A stretch of DNA of 64,000 nt from Monosiga brevicollis MX1 (taxonomy: Eukaryota; Opisthokonta; Choanoflagellata; Craspedida; Salpingoecidae). Numbering within the stretch: the stretch's first letter is position 1; the number at the start of each line of letters is the position of its first letter. The stretch spans positions 1,554,438 to 1,618,437 of the forward strand of contig NW_001865039.1 of NCBI RefSeq assembly GCF_000002865.3, in the 5' to 3' direction. Below, one piece after another: positions 45,981 to 57,500 of this stretch. The notes under the pieces were generated by a model, which was not told the origin of the DNA, searched no databases, and saw only the letters and a list, made by a program, of their open reading frames with translations. Position numbers and translations under genes: made by a program.

Positions 45981-46416
45981 GATCCTTGTGCCCCCCGCCT
46001 CGTTTTCAATGTCGTGTCAAATGTACAAAATGCTCTCATTTCGTACATGTGCATGTGCACACACAAAACGTGATACGAATGTCATCATCATCACCACTGA
46101 TCACTCCTGCTGACGAATGAAGGAGGGGGAGAATTTGTTGTTCAGAACTGTTGTTGTCGACTGGGACCCGAGATTGAGTTTTCTTTCCTCTCTATTGTTA
46201 TGGGCATTTCTGAGTCTGCTGCGACGCGCCGGCCCAATGGACGCCTGGAATACGCGACATTGAACGTTCAACCCCAAGCCGGATTTTGGGCAGTAAAGCT
46301 CCAGCTGTAGGAGGAAGCCACACGCACGGAGCGTCATTTGTGGACGATGCCAAGACCATCTGGCTGGGGAGCTTCATTTTTTCAATTTGAGCAGGAGCAG
46401 CAGTCGGATCATAGGC
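45981..46416. other. Spacer between the lipase and steroid reductase genes
   Basis: About 435 bp upstream of the lipase start and downstream of the reductase stop. No gene seen. Confidence 0.4.
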
Positions 46417-47928
46417 TTAGAGAAGAAACGGGATGAGCGCCTTGCGCTGCTTCGGGTATTCTTCTTTGAACTTCTCCAGGTACCACCTGTGGCGCAAGCA
46501 GTATTGCAAACCATGAGCAACCGGCGATCGGAAAGCTCATGACAGCAGCCAATTCGGCGCCACGTACTGGTGGTGCTGCAAGGCACGGGGGCCAATGTTG
46601 CAGGCCGTGAAGAGAGCAAAGGACAGCGGCACCAGGGCATTTCCCGCAATTGCAAAACCAGCCCATTCCAGCATCTCGCCGAAAAAGTTGGCGCCCGAAA
46701 CAAACTCGAACATACCACCTAAAACCCCCGACACGGGCAAAGGAAAAAAAAAAAAAAAAAGTGGGCCATTATCACACGGCCAGAACACCCCATCGGCCAA
46801 CCAAAAACAAGCAGGAGGGCACCCAACGCACCGCGCGGAATCTTGTAATCCTTCTCGCCCGGTTTGCGCAGGTAGATCAGGGTATAGTCTGAATGCAAAT
46901 TGACAAACAATCCCAGTCCAGCCAAGACCATGCCAATGATGAATCTGTGGAAAGGTGGCGTGACCACGCGACAGATGAGAGCACAAACAAGGTGGGGCAG
47001 GGGGGCGTCGACGCCGGCCGACCGGTAAGCGCGAGGCAGTGGACGCGGCACATACCGAGGGCTGGTGGCGTAGGCATCATCATACGCTTGTACACGCGTC
47101 AACCAGGCCGTTTGAATGTATCTGCAGTTGTATTTGAGCTTGTGAATGGCGGTGACTCGGGCTCTTTTGTGATAAGCGGGCGGCGCTTTGTGCGTGTGGT
47201 TCTTACCCATTGATCGTGCAAAAGAAAAAAGCCATGAGCATGATAAGCACGGGGGTGTCTTTGCCTTTGAGAAAGAGGGGAAAAACAAGGGTGCTGTGAT
47301 GGGGTCGTACAAAACACCCAGGTCATCGGTGAGCTTTTTGAAATGGTGAACCCAGGGGACCCCAGACGACGAAACATGCGCGGGGGACGTACCGATGGAC
47401 GTAGTGGAAGATGAAGAAGGCAAATAGGAGGGCGTTGGGCTTGTTGGTGATGACATTGGCATGGCAATTCCAAAGGTTGAGAAAGCCCATGAAGAGACAC
47501 GGCGATTCCTGCAAAAACAGACAGATGAGGTGATGTCGGGGCCACCATGGGAAGCGGTGGCATGTTATTTATGGGGCAAAGGAGGGACACTCGGGGACAC
47601 ACGGGGACCCATGGAGACACACGGGGCCAAAAGGGGCCAATAAGCCAGAAGAGACGCTGATTTGTTTCGATCGATGCCAACCAACCTGAATGATCCAGGC
47701 CAGCTTGCCGTTCATGTTGAAGCCATACAGCCCCTTGTTATCGTCAACGTAACGCCCGTAGGCAGCTCTTGCCCCACTCAAAAGGGCAATGACCGTGGGC
47801 ACGCCCGTCACCGCAACAGCCAAGGCCAGCCACTCGACCAGATCACGCTCAGGCATGGTGGCCAAGCCCAAGGCCTTGAGGGCCAGGTACAACATTTTGC
47901 TTGGGCTAGTTGCGCTAGATGACCCCAT
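46417..47928 (-). CDS. SRD5A1: 3-oxo-5-alpha-steroid 4-dehydrogenase (steroid 5-alpha-reductase 1/2-like)
   Basis: This NADPH-dependent multi-pass ER membrane enzyme reduces the delta-4 double bond of 3-oxosteroids. Start at 47928 (MGSSSATSPSKMLYL). Exons in order give GKLAWIIQ, LLFAFFIFHYVHR (human LLAMFLVHYGHR), TPVLIMLMAFFFCTING then YIQTAWLTRVQAYDDAYATS, PRFIIGMVLAGLGLFVNLHS with DYTLIYLRKPGEKDYKIPRG, GGMFEFVSGANFFGEMLEWA, and finally WYLEKFKEEYPKQRKALIPF and stop 46417-46419. The NADPH-binding and catalytic stretch (NxHSD, LRKPG, YKIPRGG, FE, N.FGE, E, Y) is preserved throughout. It has seven or so short exons. The real substrate in a protist could be a sterol intermediate rather than an androgen. 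Confidence 0.93.
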
Positions 47929-48184
47929 CAAGGCACCAAGAAACAAGGTCAGCCAAGGCAGAGTCGGGAGGCGAGCAAGTACACACCCGCCACCCCAAGG
48001 CCAGCAAACCAAGGAGGGACCAGCCGAAGCAAAGATGCAAGTGACACTGGCAGCCACCTCCTTCTCTCTGACACTGCCAACACCCTCCACCCCTCCACCG
48101 CGTCTACAAACCTTCACTCTCTCTCTCTCTCTCTCCCTCACACGCACACGGCAAGAGTAAAATTCCACTGCGCTCGGCCCTCAA

Positions 48185-48248
<64 letters not shown>

Positions 48249-48322
48249 TCCCGACTTTTCCTGGAGCCCTTCTTTTGTGAGAGAGAGAGATTAGAGAGAG
48301 AGAGATTGAAAGAGAGAGATTT

Positions 48323-48362
<40 letters not shown>

Positions 48363-48676
48363 AGAGAGAGAGAGATTCAAAGAGAGAGAGAGAGAGAGCG
48401 AGAGAGAGATTTTGAGATTTAGAGAGAGATCTCGAGAGATTTAGAGAGAGTGAGAGAGAGGTTTTGTTTCGAGAGATTTTGAGATTTTGAGAGAGAGAGA
48501 ATTTGATGTGGTGCACTTTGTGCAGAGGGGCGGGACGGCTTTAGTGGCGGCGGAGTGGGTAAGGGTCTTCCTGGGCTGGGCTGGCGGGAAGAGAAGGGGT
48601 GGTATGGTGGCAGGGTGCTGGTTCTGCTTGGTGGTGGATAGAGGTGACGGTGGCAGCTGGATGGTGATCAACGATC
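47929..48676. repeat. Spacer with (TG)30 and GA-rich satellite
   Basis: A perfect TG run of about 60 bp lies at 48187-48246. From about 48274 to 48500 the plus strand is GAGAGAGA interrupted by TTT, ATT or TTTGA, the complement of the CTCTCTAAAT type seen near 20083-20383. The SRD5A and phosphoesterase-like genes flank this block divergently. No gene in it. Confidence 0.9.
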
Positions 48677-49276
48677 ATGGCAGCCACGACAATGGCCGAG
48701 TGGGTGGGCAAGGAGGACGGATGGGCAGTGTACTTGACACCCGTGGATGCCCATTTTCTGTCTTTGCCAGTGATTCAACGCGCCACCGATTGCCAGAGAG
48801 CGGCTGGCTGGGAGGTCGTGCACGCCACTTGCTGTAGCTTTGCTCCCAGCCCCATCCAGTCTCAAGCCCAGGATGACCCAAGGCGTCACGCCGTGGTGCT
48901 GGAGCAGGCCTTGCCCATATTGCAGGCTGCCGTTCTCAAGGCAAGTGACGGTGACTTTGTTCTACCCGACCAGGCCGAACTGCCCGTCATCGCCGCTGTT
49001 CAGACCGACTGGATGTTGGCTGCACCAGAATGTTTGGCCCTTGAAACTCTTGGTCAGACAGCCGAGGCGCTCGGACTGGTCCACGCGCGCCGCATGGATC
49101 GGTTGCATTTCACGCTCGGTTCAAGAGCAAACTTTACCGAGGCAGACGTGGAAAGTTTCCGGCAAGCGCTGCGGTCCTGTCGAAAATGGTCTTTACAAGT
49201 CGCTCGCTGCGCGCAAAGCGCCGACACCAAGCGCGTCACAGATATTACACTAGAGTTGCCGCTGTATCATGCCTAA
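48677..49276 (+). CDS. Intronless 2H-phosphoesterase-like protein, 199 residues
   Basis: This is a single open frame with start context ATCATGG (MAATTMAEWVGKEDGWAVYL). It opens WAVYLTPVDAHF, resembling the WA(V/L)W.TP entry of cyclic nucleotide phosphodiesterases. Two H-x-T motifs, VHATCCSFAP (near residue 48) and LHFTLG (near residue 143), are about 95 residues apart, as in the 2H superfamily (2',3'-cyclic phosphodiesterases and RNA ligase-like enzymes), where the paired histidines catalyse phosphodiester cleavage. No targeting signal is visible. The superfamily assignment rests on these motifs and length alone, and the substrate is unknown. Confidence 0.65.
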   Translation: MAATTMAEWVGKEDGWAVYLTPVDAHFLSLPVIQRATDCQRAAGWEVVHATCCSFAPSPIQSQAQDDPRRHAVVLEQALPILQAAVLKASDGDFVLPDQAELPVIAAVQTDWMLAAPECLALETLGQTAEALGLVHARRMDRLHFTLGSRANFTEADVESFRQALRSCRKWSLQVARCAQSADTKRVTDITLELPLYHA

Positions 49277-49632
49277 CACAGCGCTTGTCGCCGATGCTGG
49301 TGTTTGCATCAGGGCCTGCCATTCCCTTCCGCAAAGGCAATTGCCATTCATTCTAGCTATGGCTCATTTGATTTGTCCCCATTCATTGGATAGTCTCAAG
49401 TGCCCGAACGATGAGAAGGCTGCCGACCGTGCTCAAGCCAGCATTGCGCGACAACGTGCAACAGAAATTATTCTGAGGTGCTCAGTGCTTGGATGCGTGT
49501 CGTTCTGCAACAGTGAATTAAAATGACTCAATAGGTTGATGCAGGGGCCGAGGCCGGCCGAGCAAAAGGAGACAAACACACAACAATGAGTGAGGCTAGT
49601 CACATTCACAAAGGAACCAAGTGCGTTAGCAG
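49277..49632. other. Convergent spacer
   Basis: 3' sequence of the phosphoesterase-like gene and the exchanger gene. A short open frame here is not convincing. Confidence 0.4.
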
Positions 49633-52394
49633 CTAGTCAATGTTGCCAGGTCCTTCAAGAAGTGCCACCACGAGCAGGGAGAGTGGATAAAAGGACATGA
49701 TAATACAAGCATCCAGCAGCGTGTGGATGCGCTTCATGGCCATACCGACCATCGCGACCTGAATGAGAAGAATGGAAATGGTTTCGGCAGAGAATTGCCA
49801 GGCCAAGTTTTTGCAATACACGAGAACAAGGAAAATGCCCAAGCAAAAGGTGTTGTTCATGATGGCCGCGCCCTCCAGGGTGGCCAACGAGATGGCCATG
49901 GTCTTTTCCGTCTTCTTTTGTGCATAGTTGAAGGCTGCAATCAGTTCACTGGCGTTGGATGCCAGCGGGGCCAGCACAAAAGCAATGTAGAACGGCTTGA
50001 TGCCCGTGCGCGTGCCAATGTCGTTCAAGACATCCACCTAACGCCACGCCAAAGTGATGAGTCTGTCGGCAGTGCCTCAACATGCTTAGACACGTGGTTG
50101 GCCTTGGACGCACCATAGGGTCGGAGAATAGAAGGACCAAGATGGTACCAAGGCCCATCATCCAGGCGGCACGCAGCAGGACCGCACGCTGCTGTGCCTC
50201 TGGCGTCAAATGCTGAAACTCCTCCGGCACCTAAGTCGTGATTGCGCAGAGAGTCATTGCGCCAAAAAATGAGTTTGAATGCCTCAGGAAAAAAAGCACG
50301 GGAGACGGTGGTCTGTCGCCCAGGCGCTCACGTCTTCCTCCTCCTCCGCGCCGTCATCGTCGTCAAGCGAGTCATCATCGTCGTCAGCCATCTCATCACC
50401 ATCCACAAAGACGTCGTCGTCGCTGGCTTTGGTGGTTTGAATTTGGCCACCCTTGTTTTCCTCAGCCTGTTTTCGCACGGGAGGCGTCAGACACACTGGC
50501 AGCGGATCATGATCACCGTCGGGCTCTGGATGGAGCCTGCGGGCCGTCGGCGCCTACTAACCTGGCTCAGCTGTTGGATGTACTTGAACATGGCTTCGCT
50601 GAATTCCTCAAAATCAATCGAGCCTGAGCGGTCCGTGTCCATCTCGTCCATGAGGGTGTGAAGTTGATCAGGCTTGACGCCCTCGTTCAAGTCGCTGCCC
50701 ACAGCAAAGCCGTCGCCCCCACATTCACGTGTCTTGTGAGATTAGTCTTTGAGAGAATAGGTTGTCACGCCCTCGCTCGTCAGCACGGTTTGTCTCGTAC
50801 GTACCGGAACAACAAGGCCAGTTCTTGGGCATCGATCTGGCCATCGCCGTTGATGTCATATTTCTTGAAATAATCACGTAGAAAGCCCTTGAAGCGAGCG
50901 CTTTCGTCGGCAAGCATCAGCGGCGTGGTCTCACTGTAGGAAGCTCGGCGCATGTCAAGCACAAAGGCTCCTGAGAGGGTGATGAGGCGTTGGCCAATGG
51001 CATCACGCGTGGCCTTGTCCACGGCGTCGTCGATGTTGGCATACTTGACCTGATAGATCAGGTAGCCCACAAAGGCCACCAACGTCATGATGAGGCCACC
51101 AAGAGCCCATGAATGCTCGATTTCGGCCTGTCGCGAGGTGCGGTCATGGTGGGAGAGGTCGGTGCTGAATGCCGGCCCTTGAATGATGAGGTAGATCTAC
51201 CAATGGGCAGGGTCATCCAGTGAAGGTGCAGAAAGATGGCCACGAAAGGGCAGGTCACCACCACATAATCATGCTCAACGCAACAACAATAGGGTAGGAG
51301 GTGGGAGGCATGGAAGGCGCAAAGGCCGCACCAGGCTCGTGCCAAGCATGATATAGGCGGTGGTACGAATATCGTGGCGCAAGGCGACGCCAGTCTTGGT
51401 CAAGGCGGGAAAGCCGGTGATGTTCAACTTTTTCCAATCACGGCGGCCACGCGGCTAGTAGATTCAAAGTGTAAGGCGCCAGACGGGGCCATTGCGACGT
51501 CAGGGTGCGGCAATCACAGTCAAGGCGGCGAGAGGAGGGGCGGTCGGCTGCAAAAAAGCATACCCGCTTGTAGTTGCAGCGACCATTGTGCACATCGACG
51601 CGGCCACCCAGTACCGCCAGGAACCAGGGGAGGGTGAGCAGCATGATGGTGGAGCCCGCGAGCGCACCAACGCCAACGGCCACTTGGTTCTGTGCGTCCG
51701 CGCCCAATCCCGAGAAGAGTACAATTGCTATTGTTTAAAGCAACAATCAGCAGAAACATTCTTGAGGAGGGACGTCCCGGTAGAGCATCACACAGGAATG
51801 ACGACAGACTGAGGGGCGCAAGGGCCACGGGCGAACGCACCGCCATCAGGGACGGCCCCCAAAATCGGGAGGACCACAGAGCCCACAATCCCTGTGACGA
51901 AGCAGAATATTCAGGCATGTTAGAGGATTTCTGCACACAAAGCCAAGGTTGCTCGAGGGTACAGGGAGCAGAGCGCTCGGTGAAGGCGTCAGACCTCGCA
52001 TGGATGGGACCAAGAGCAAGAGCTCGGAACCATCAGAAATCAGATTGGATGAAAAGAAGAGGACGTAGGCGTAACAGAACATCAAGAACAAGACTTGAAT
52101 AAAGCCATAACCAGCTGAACAGGGCAGTAGGGTGCCAAGGCAGGCATCATGAGCATAGCGTGGGCATTCATCGGCGATCGTGGAAAAAAAGGGAAAAGAA
52201 AGGGAAAAAAAAACCACCACGTAGGGCTCCCACGAACGGGACTTACAGGCTTCGCAATCGATGTTGTTAAAGGAGCTGGCATTGTGCAGCGAAAAGTGGG
52301 TCGAGGCATTGAGCGCCGAGACGTTGTAGCCGCAGTTTTCACCACCTGGCAGGATGGTGGGATCCACAAAGAGCTTGGCCAAGATCTCACCCAT
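49633..52394 (-). CDS. EF-hand cation/calcium exchanger (CaCA superfamily, NCL/EF-CAX-like)
   Basis: It resembles the plant and protist CaCA transporters that carry EF-hands in the central cytosolic loop. N-terminal sequence includes MGEILAKLFVDPTILPGGEN and an NxS-rich luminal stretch, then GFIQVLFLMFCYAYVLFFSS and the alpha-1 repeat ISDGSELLLLVPSM with an exon reading GSVVLPILGAVPDG. Next are GALAGSTIMLLTLPWFLAVL and a large loop with two canonical EF-hands, DINGDGQIDAQE (about 50825-50865) and DTDRSGSIDFEE (about 50600-50645), and between the second EF-hand and the alpha-2 half a run of Asp/Glu (about 50330-50410). The alpha-2 repeat is FVLAPLASNASELIAAFNYA, then membrane helices to the stop at 49633. 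The start is not settled: coding may begin upstream, up to about 52540. Calcium binding to the loop probably regulates transport. Confidence 0.85.
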
Positions 52395-53292
52395 CTCGGC
52401 AGGTTCAGATCCAGTTGCAGATCCCAGTCACTCGCGCAAGACGAGGTAAAGCTATGGTAGGAGCCCATGGAAAAAGAAGCAGCGCGCAGGTGAGTGAGAG
52501 GTCCTGCAGAAACAAAGCTGGCCCATGCAGCCGCAGGCATCCTAGCTGGTCCCCAAGAAAATCAAACGCTCTTCACGGACACCACCCAAGGCATAAAAAA
52601 AAAAAAAAAAAGGAGCAGAAAAAGGCGGCGATCGGCATTGAGCCGCGGGCTGCTTGCTGCACCACATCAGGGTTCAGGCCTGACACCGCAGAGAACGGGC
52701 AGGGCGAAAAGAAAAGAAAAAATGCACAAATCCACAAGCATCAATGTGGCAGGGCGCTGGGCATTTGGTCGGGCCATGCGCCACGGCTGCCATCGAGACC
52801 AGGGACAGGACCTAGCGTGCCCCACAAACATTTCGCGCAGGTCCTTCCTTTTATACCACCACCACCACCACCACCCTGTGAGCAACATCCCCCCCCGCCA
52901 CCACCCACCGAAACGCTTCAGCTTCAGACCTTTCAAGTCCCTTCAACCCCCTCCCCCCACACCGATACCCCCTTACCTGCATGCCCACCCCATCACTCAC
53001 TCCCAGAGGCCCCAGCCCACTGCCATCCAGGGATCGGACCTCGTGTTACCTGTCTGTCTGTCAACTTGACTAAATGTGGCAACTTTTCATTTTCAATTTC
53101 AAAATTTTAATTTTTTTTCAATTTCAAAATTTTTTTGTCGCTTGGTGTTGTTTGTTATGCATCTCTCTTTTTACACTTTTACATGTGGTAATTGTGTTTT
53201 TGCTCTGTGTCTCTCTTTCGTTATCGTTGACTTCTCAATTCTCTGTCTCATCATCGATCTTTCTGTCTCTCATGTTTTTTTTCGTTTTTTTC

Positions 53293-53323
<31 letters not shown>

Positions 53324-53359
53324 CTTATTTCGCGTGTTGGGTTTGGGTACAGCGGGGAG
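52395..53359. other. Spacer, possibly with the exchanger's first exon
   Basis: Upstream of the exchanger and of the small membrane-protein gene, which diverge. It contains an A run near 52597-52610, a CCA triplet run at about 52856-52877, C-rich sequence to 52990, then AT-rich sequence and a long T run at about 53296-53322. The exchanger's first exon may lie within 52395-52540. Confidence 0.45.
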
Positions 53360-53874
53360 ATGACGGACGTGACGGTCGAGGCCATCTTGATCCTGCTGGT
53401 GACTGGGGGGGCATTGGTTGGTTGGTTGGCATGGGTCTTGTTGGAGTGGGCAAGGATTTGCGTCTCGTCGCACGCCTCATTTCACGCTGCACTCGCCCTA
53501 GGTCGTCATCTTTACGCTGTTGGTCACCGTGCGCGGCAACTCGCAGTATCGAGCTGTCGATGCTACAGAGAAATGCATCACAGATCCGGCCGAGTTTACC
53601 GATATAGCGCCCCAGGTGTGGACTTGCTCCTGCTTGGCCTGCGAATATTGAGCACGAGTCTTTCTTTTTGATCACCACCCAGCTGCACCCTTTTTCATGC
53701 GACTCCACCCCACCCCTCCTCTGTCGCGCGCTGTACTACCAGTGGATGCACCAACGCATTATGCAGGGGCTCGAGGAAACCTTTTATCTTCGTCGCAAAG
53801 TCCGCAAGGTGGTCCGAGATCGTCAGTTTGTGCTGGACAATGGCAATGACCTGATTCAAGAATCTCGTCTATAA
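53360..53874 (+). CDS. Small single-pass membrane protein, 94 residues, unrecognised
   Basis: Three exons fit in phase 0: 53360-53398 (MTDVTVEAILILL), 53502-53615 (VVIFTLLVTVRGNSQYRAVD ... FTDIAPQ) and 53743-53874 (WMHQRIMQGLEETFYLRRKV ... LIQESRL, stop). Splicing makes one clean hydrophobic segment, VEAILILLVVIFTLLVTV, near the N-terminus. A hydrophilic tail of about 70 residues follows, with a basic helix (YLRRKVRKVVRDRQF). That phase-perfect join through the membrane segment is the main reason to believe the gene. I do not recognise the family; it would resemble a small integral membrane protein. Confidence 0.65.
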
Positions 53875-54542
53875 AGTGGCAAGCCGACCCGGATACACTC
53901 GCAGGATCCAACTTGTCTCATCCGAGCCAAGCAACATCCCTGTCGAGGCCCTTGGTTGTGCCAAGAGCCGATTCGAGGGCGTCAAATCAACGATCCATCA
54001 GTGGATGAGTCTCGTGACCAAGACAAAGCAGGCACGCGTCTCAGGTTCAAACCGTTCTGCATCCGCAAGACATGAGTGGTCTGGGCAGCCAAATGTCTTG
54101 GAACCGCAGCTTTTAACACGATCTGCCAACCTGCACGACCCTTAAACGTTCAAGCAAGCAAGCCATGGCGCTTGATAATGGATTTAATAGAAGCTAGGAC
54201 TCTGAGAACCAATCGCACGCTCAATCTCAACTTGCGCCACGCCACTCGTCTGCCATCTGTTCCCACACGGCTCTGGCTATTTTCATGCATCGGCGGGCTT
54301 TTCAATACTACTAATAGTGTGACTGTATAATCGAAATCCAAAGATGATTCTTCGTCACCCCCGAACCCTCCTGCTTGCCACGAGGACACCAACCCTTGAC
54401 ACTGCATTGCTCGTCGCCTGAACAGCCTTATTCATGCGGAGCAAAAAAAGAGCGCTCTGGGAGCAGAGTCAAGCTTTTTACATGTTAGGAACAGCCCCGG
54501 ACGAATAGCGTTTGAATAATGCAATTAGGCAAAGATGCGTGC
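53875..54542. other. Convergent spacer
   Basis: About 670 bp of 3' sequence between the small membrane-protein gene and NBAS. No gene seen. Confidence 0.4.
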
Positions 54543-57500
54543 TCATCGCTCGTCAACAAAAACCGGGTCATGGCGCAGGAGAGCCAATGCACCTTTGATG
54601 GACAGTAATGAGGGCGAGATGTAGCGCCCGGCAAGTCGTGGCACCATCGTCACGACCAACGGCTCCTGTCCCTGTTGCCACAGCGCCTCGACCAGTTCAC
54701 GCCGTGTGGTGTGCACACGCGCACGTAGATAGCTTGCAAGCTCAGACTCACCGCTACACGGCGAATCAGACCACAAGTCGACCCAAGCGTCCACCAGTGC
54801 AGCCCGTGCGTTCCTGCCCGAGGGAACAACCAAGGCCAGTCTTGCCTCCGCCGAGCGCAGCTGCCATGCCGCCCAGCACAGCTGGCACGCACTTGACGCA
54901 GCGCTTGCTGAGTCTGAATCGCTCAGCGCCCGGGATAGAGCAGCAGTCGAGGCTTGGGTGTCAGAGCTCGGCTCCACACTCCCAGCAGCTTCGCTGTCTA
55001 CACACCCGCCTGCTCTGGTCAATTCAGCCAAGAATGCCCAACACAGACCATCACTCTGTGGCTCAGGCTCGGATTGCCGCCGACCCCAAGCTGCCCAAGC
55101 CTGGCACTCCTTAAACACCAACACTGCATGCTGCGCACCCCACCGCTGGGCTACTGCCACTGCGCGTTCCATCACTTGCACCCGTTGTGCCCAGTTGACG
55201 GCAGCTGCCAATTGTCTTTCGGCCCAGGCTTGCAGTGTCTCCGGCCACTCGGTCAGCAAAGGCTCGTCTTCGTTTGCCAGGCCAACGGCCACCTGGTTTG
55301 CCGCAGACAATGGGAGCACCTCGAGCAAAGGTGTCGCGTATAGCCTGACCAAGCGCGGCTCGGTAGTCACCAGATTGTAGCACAACGCGTCCCATTCTGC
55401 GACCAGAGGTAGAACCCGTCCCAAGACTCCAGCTGCCACACTTGCATCCTCGTCCGCCTCCTGAAGTCGTCGCAACAAGGCTGCGACTAGCTGTGTGTGC
55501 CGAACACACTGGCTCATCTCACCCGCCCGCTTGCCGTGCTCGCTCTCCAGTTTTTGTAACAGTTTGGCAGACACGTCCAAATCTAGTCGAGCGGCGCATT
55601 CCACCAAGACACAAAGCACGCCCTGCGCACTGATGTCGCTTTTGTACAACTCAAGAAGTGATGCATCTGGCAGCGCTTTCAGCTCTTGCGCCACCTTCAC
55701 CGCACAAGAGACACCATTCAGGTGCGACGGAGAAGCGTGAGAAAAAAAAATTGGACCGCTTACCACACAGCCAGCTTCTGACGGCTTGATAGCTTACCTC
55801 GTCAGTGGCTTGCTTTTTGACGCGTTGCCGGAGTGTATCGATGCGCTGAGCCAGCACGTCCAACCCTTCACCTGCCAGCACCCCATTGCAACTGAGACAT
55901 ATGCTCGTGGTCACATCTCCCGTTGCACCCATAAACCAGTGAAGCTCATACCCTGCTGGCTCCTGAGGCGCTTCGCCAACTGCTCGAGCACATGTTGTTG
56001 CGCCAGCGAAGGCCACAAGTGTAAAGTCTCCTCCAAAATCAAAGGGACAAACTATACGTGGGCAGCAATAACATTGGCAAGGCTTATTGAGAGGCGGTGT
56101 GCCACATTTTTGCGGTTGATGTCACAGGTTCACGTGACCTGCACATCAGATGATGAGATCCTACCTCCCCAACCTTATTCGAAGACCGACCCCCCTTCAC
56201 AAGACCAATACAAAACCATATTCTTAGGAGCAGGCTTGACCCACCTCGGCCAGGACCGACGAGCCTTGTGCGTTGAGCCAGCGCATGCATTCCTCCCAGC
56301 TGCGCAAAAAAGCGTCATTCAATCGACCCTCCTCATCCACGCTAGGGCTGTCTCGCGAGCACACGTCCACCAGAACTCGAGCCAAAACCTAAGCGCATCA
56401 GGGTTTCCCGAGACTCTGGTCAGAAAGCAGGAAAGAAGAAGAGGACAAAGGAAAAAAAATAAAAGGAGAAACCCCACAACCCTTTCCTTTTTATTCGGAT
56501 GCACGAGCAAAACTTTACCATTGGGCGGTCGATGGGCAGTGACTTGGACAAATCGTCAAGCAAATGCACAGCACTCTCAACACCCTTTTGTTGAGCCCAG
56601 TCACGAATGAATCCACAGCTATCGGCCTGCACCGCCTATATCCATGTCGTCGATCAAAACACGAAACGGGCACACGAGGTGTGATCACAAGGGGAGTTGT
56701 ACACAGGCAATGCCAGCCAACCTGAACATCGACGGCCAGCCGGTCGCGCTGGGCAAGGACTTGCGCAACCAAAAGCTAAACCCAAATATACGAACAGTAA
56801 GTAGTCATGTGAGAATGAATAGGGGCGTTGCGGCGAAACGTGGGCCGTTGCTCCCACTCTGTTCTCATATTTTTTTTTTCTTTGCCTGCCTCTCCCTGAA
56901 ATTGCCCACCCACCAAGACACGCTCTTTCCCTGCACGTACCTCAGATGCCACGCTGTCGTCGGTGTTCATCTGCTCAAGCAGCCGCACATAGCTGGCCGC
57001 ATCCAGCCCATGCCTTTCCGCAGCCTCCTGAGCCTGCAATCGTGCGGGCCAAGCGGTTGAGGGAGGACCAGAAAGTACCGCCATCATGATAGCCACGTCA
57101 GGTGATGCCAACCTGACTTACCTGCGCAAGGGTAGTGCTCTGGGCAAATCGCGCGATGAGAGGCGCCGCAGAACGCGTGTTTTCTTTGCAGTGCGCCACA
57201 ACAACCCCCTGGACGTTCATCGACAGCATGCAACCAGCATGTTACACAGACGTTAGAGCTTTGCGCAAATACACCGGGTCTTACACCCGGCCCAGCATGA
57301 GCAAGCGGAGCCACAGCGAAAGTGTGCACATGGCTCCGATAAACTGATCTTCAAAAAAAGAAGAAGAAAAACAAACAAACAAACCGAACAAACAAACGCA
57401 CCTGCACAGCACGGGAAACATTCTCCTCTGACAACAAAAGCTGCGCCAGCACCAACACGTCCTGCGAGGCGGCCGTGGCCGTGCCATGCTGAGCCAGCAA

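Noticed and set aside
52415-53110. Proline-rich plus-strand frame upstream of the small membrane protein
   Set aside because: Caused by CCA and C-rich low-complexity sequence; no start or domain evidence.
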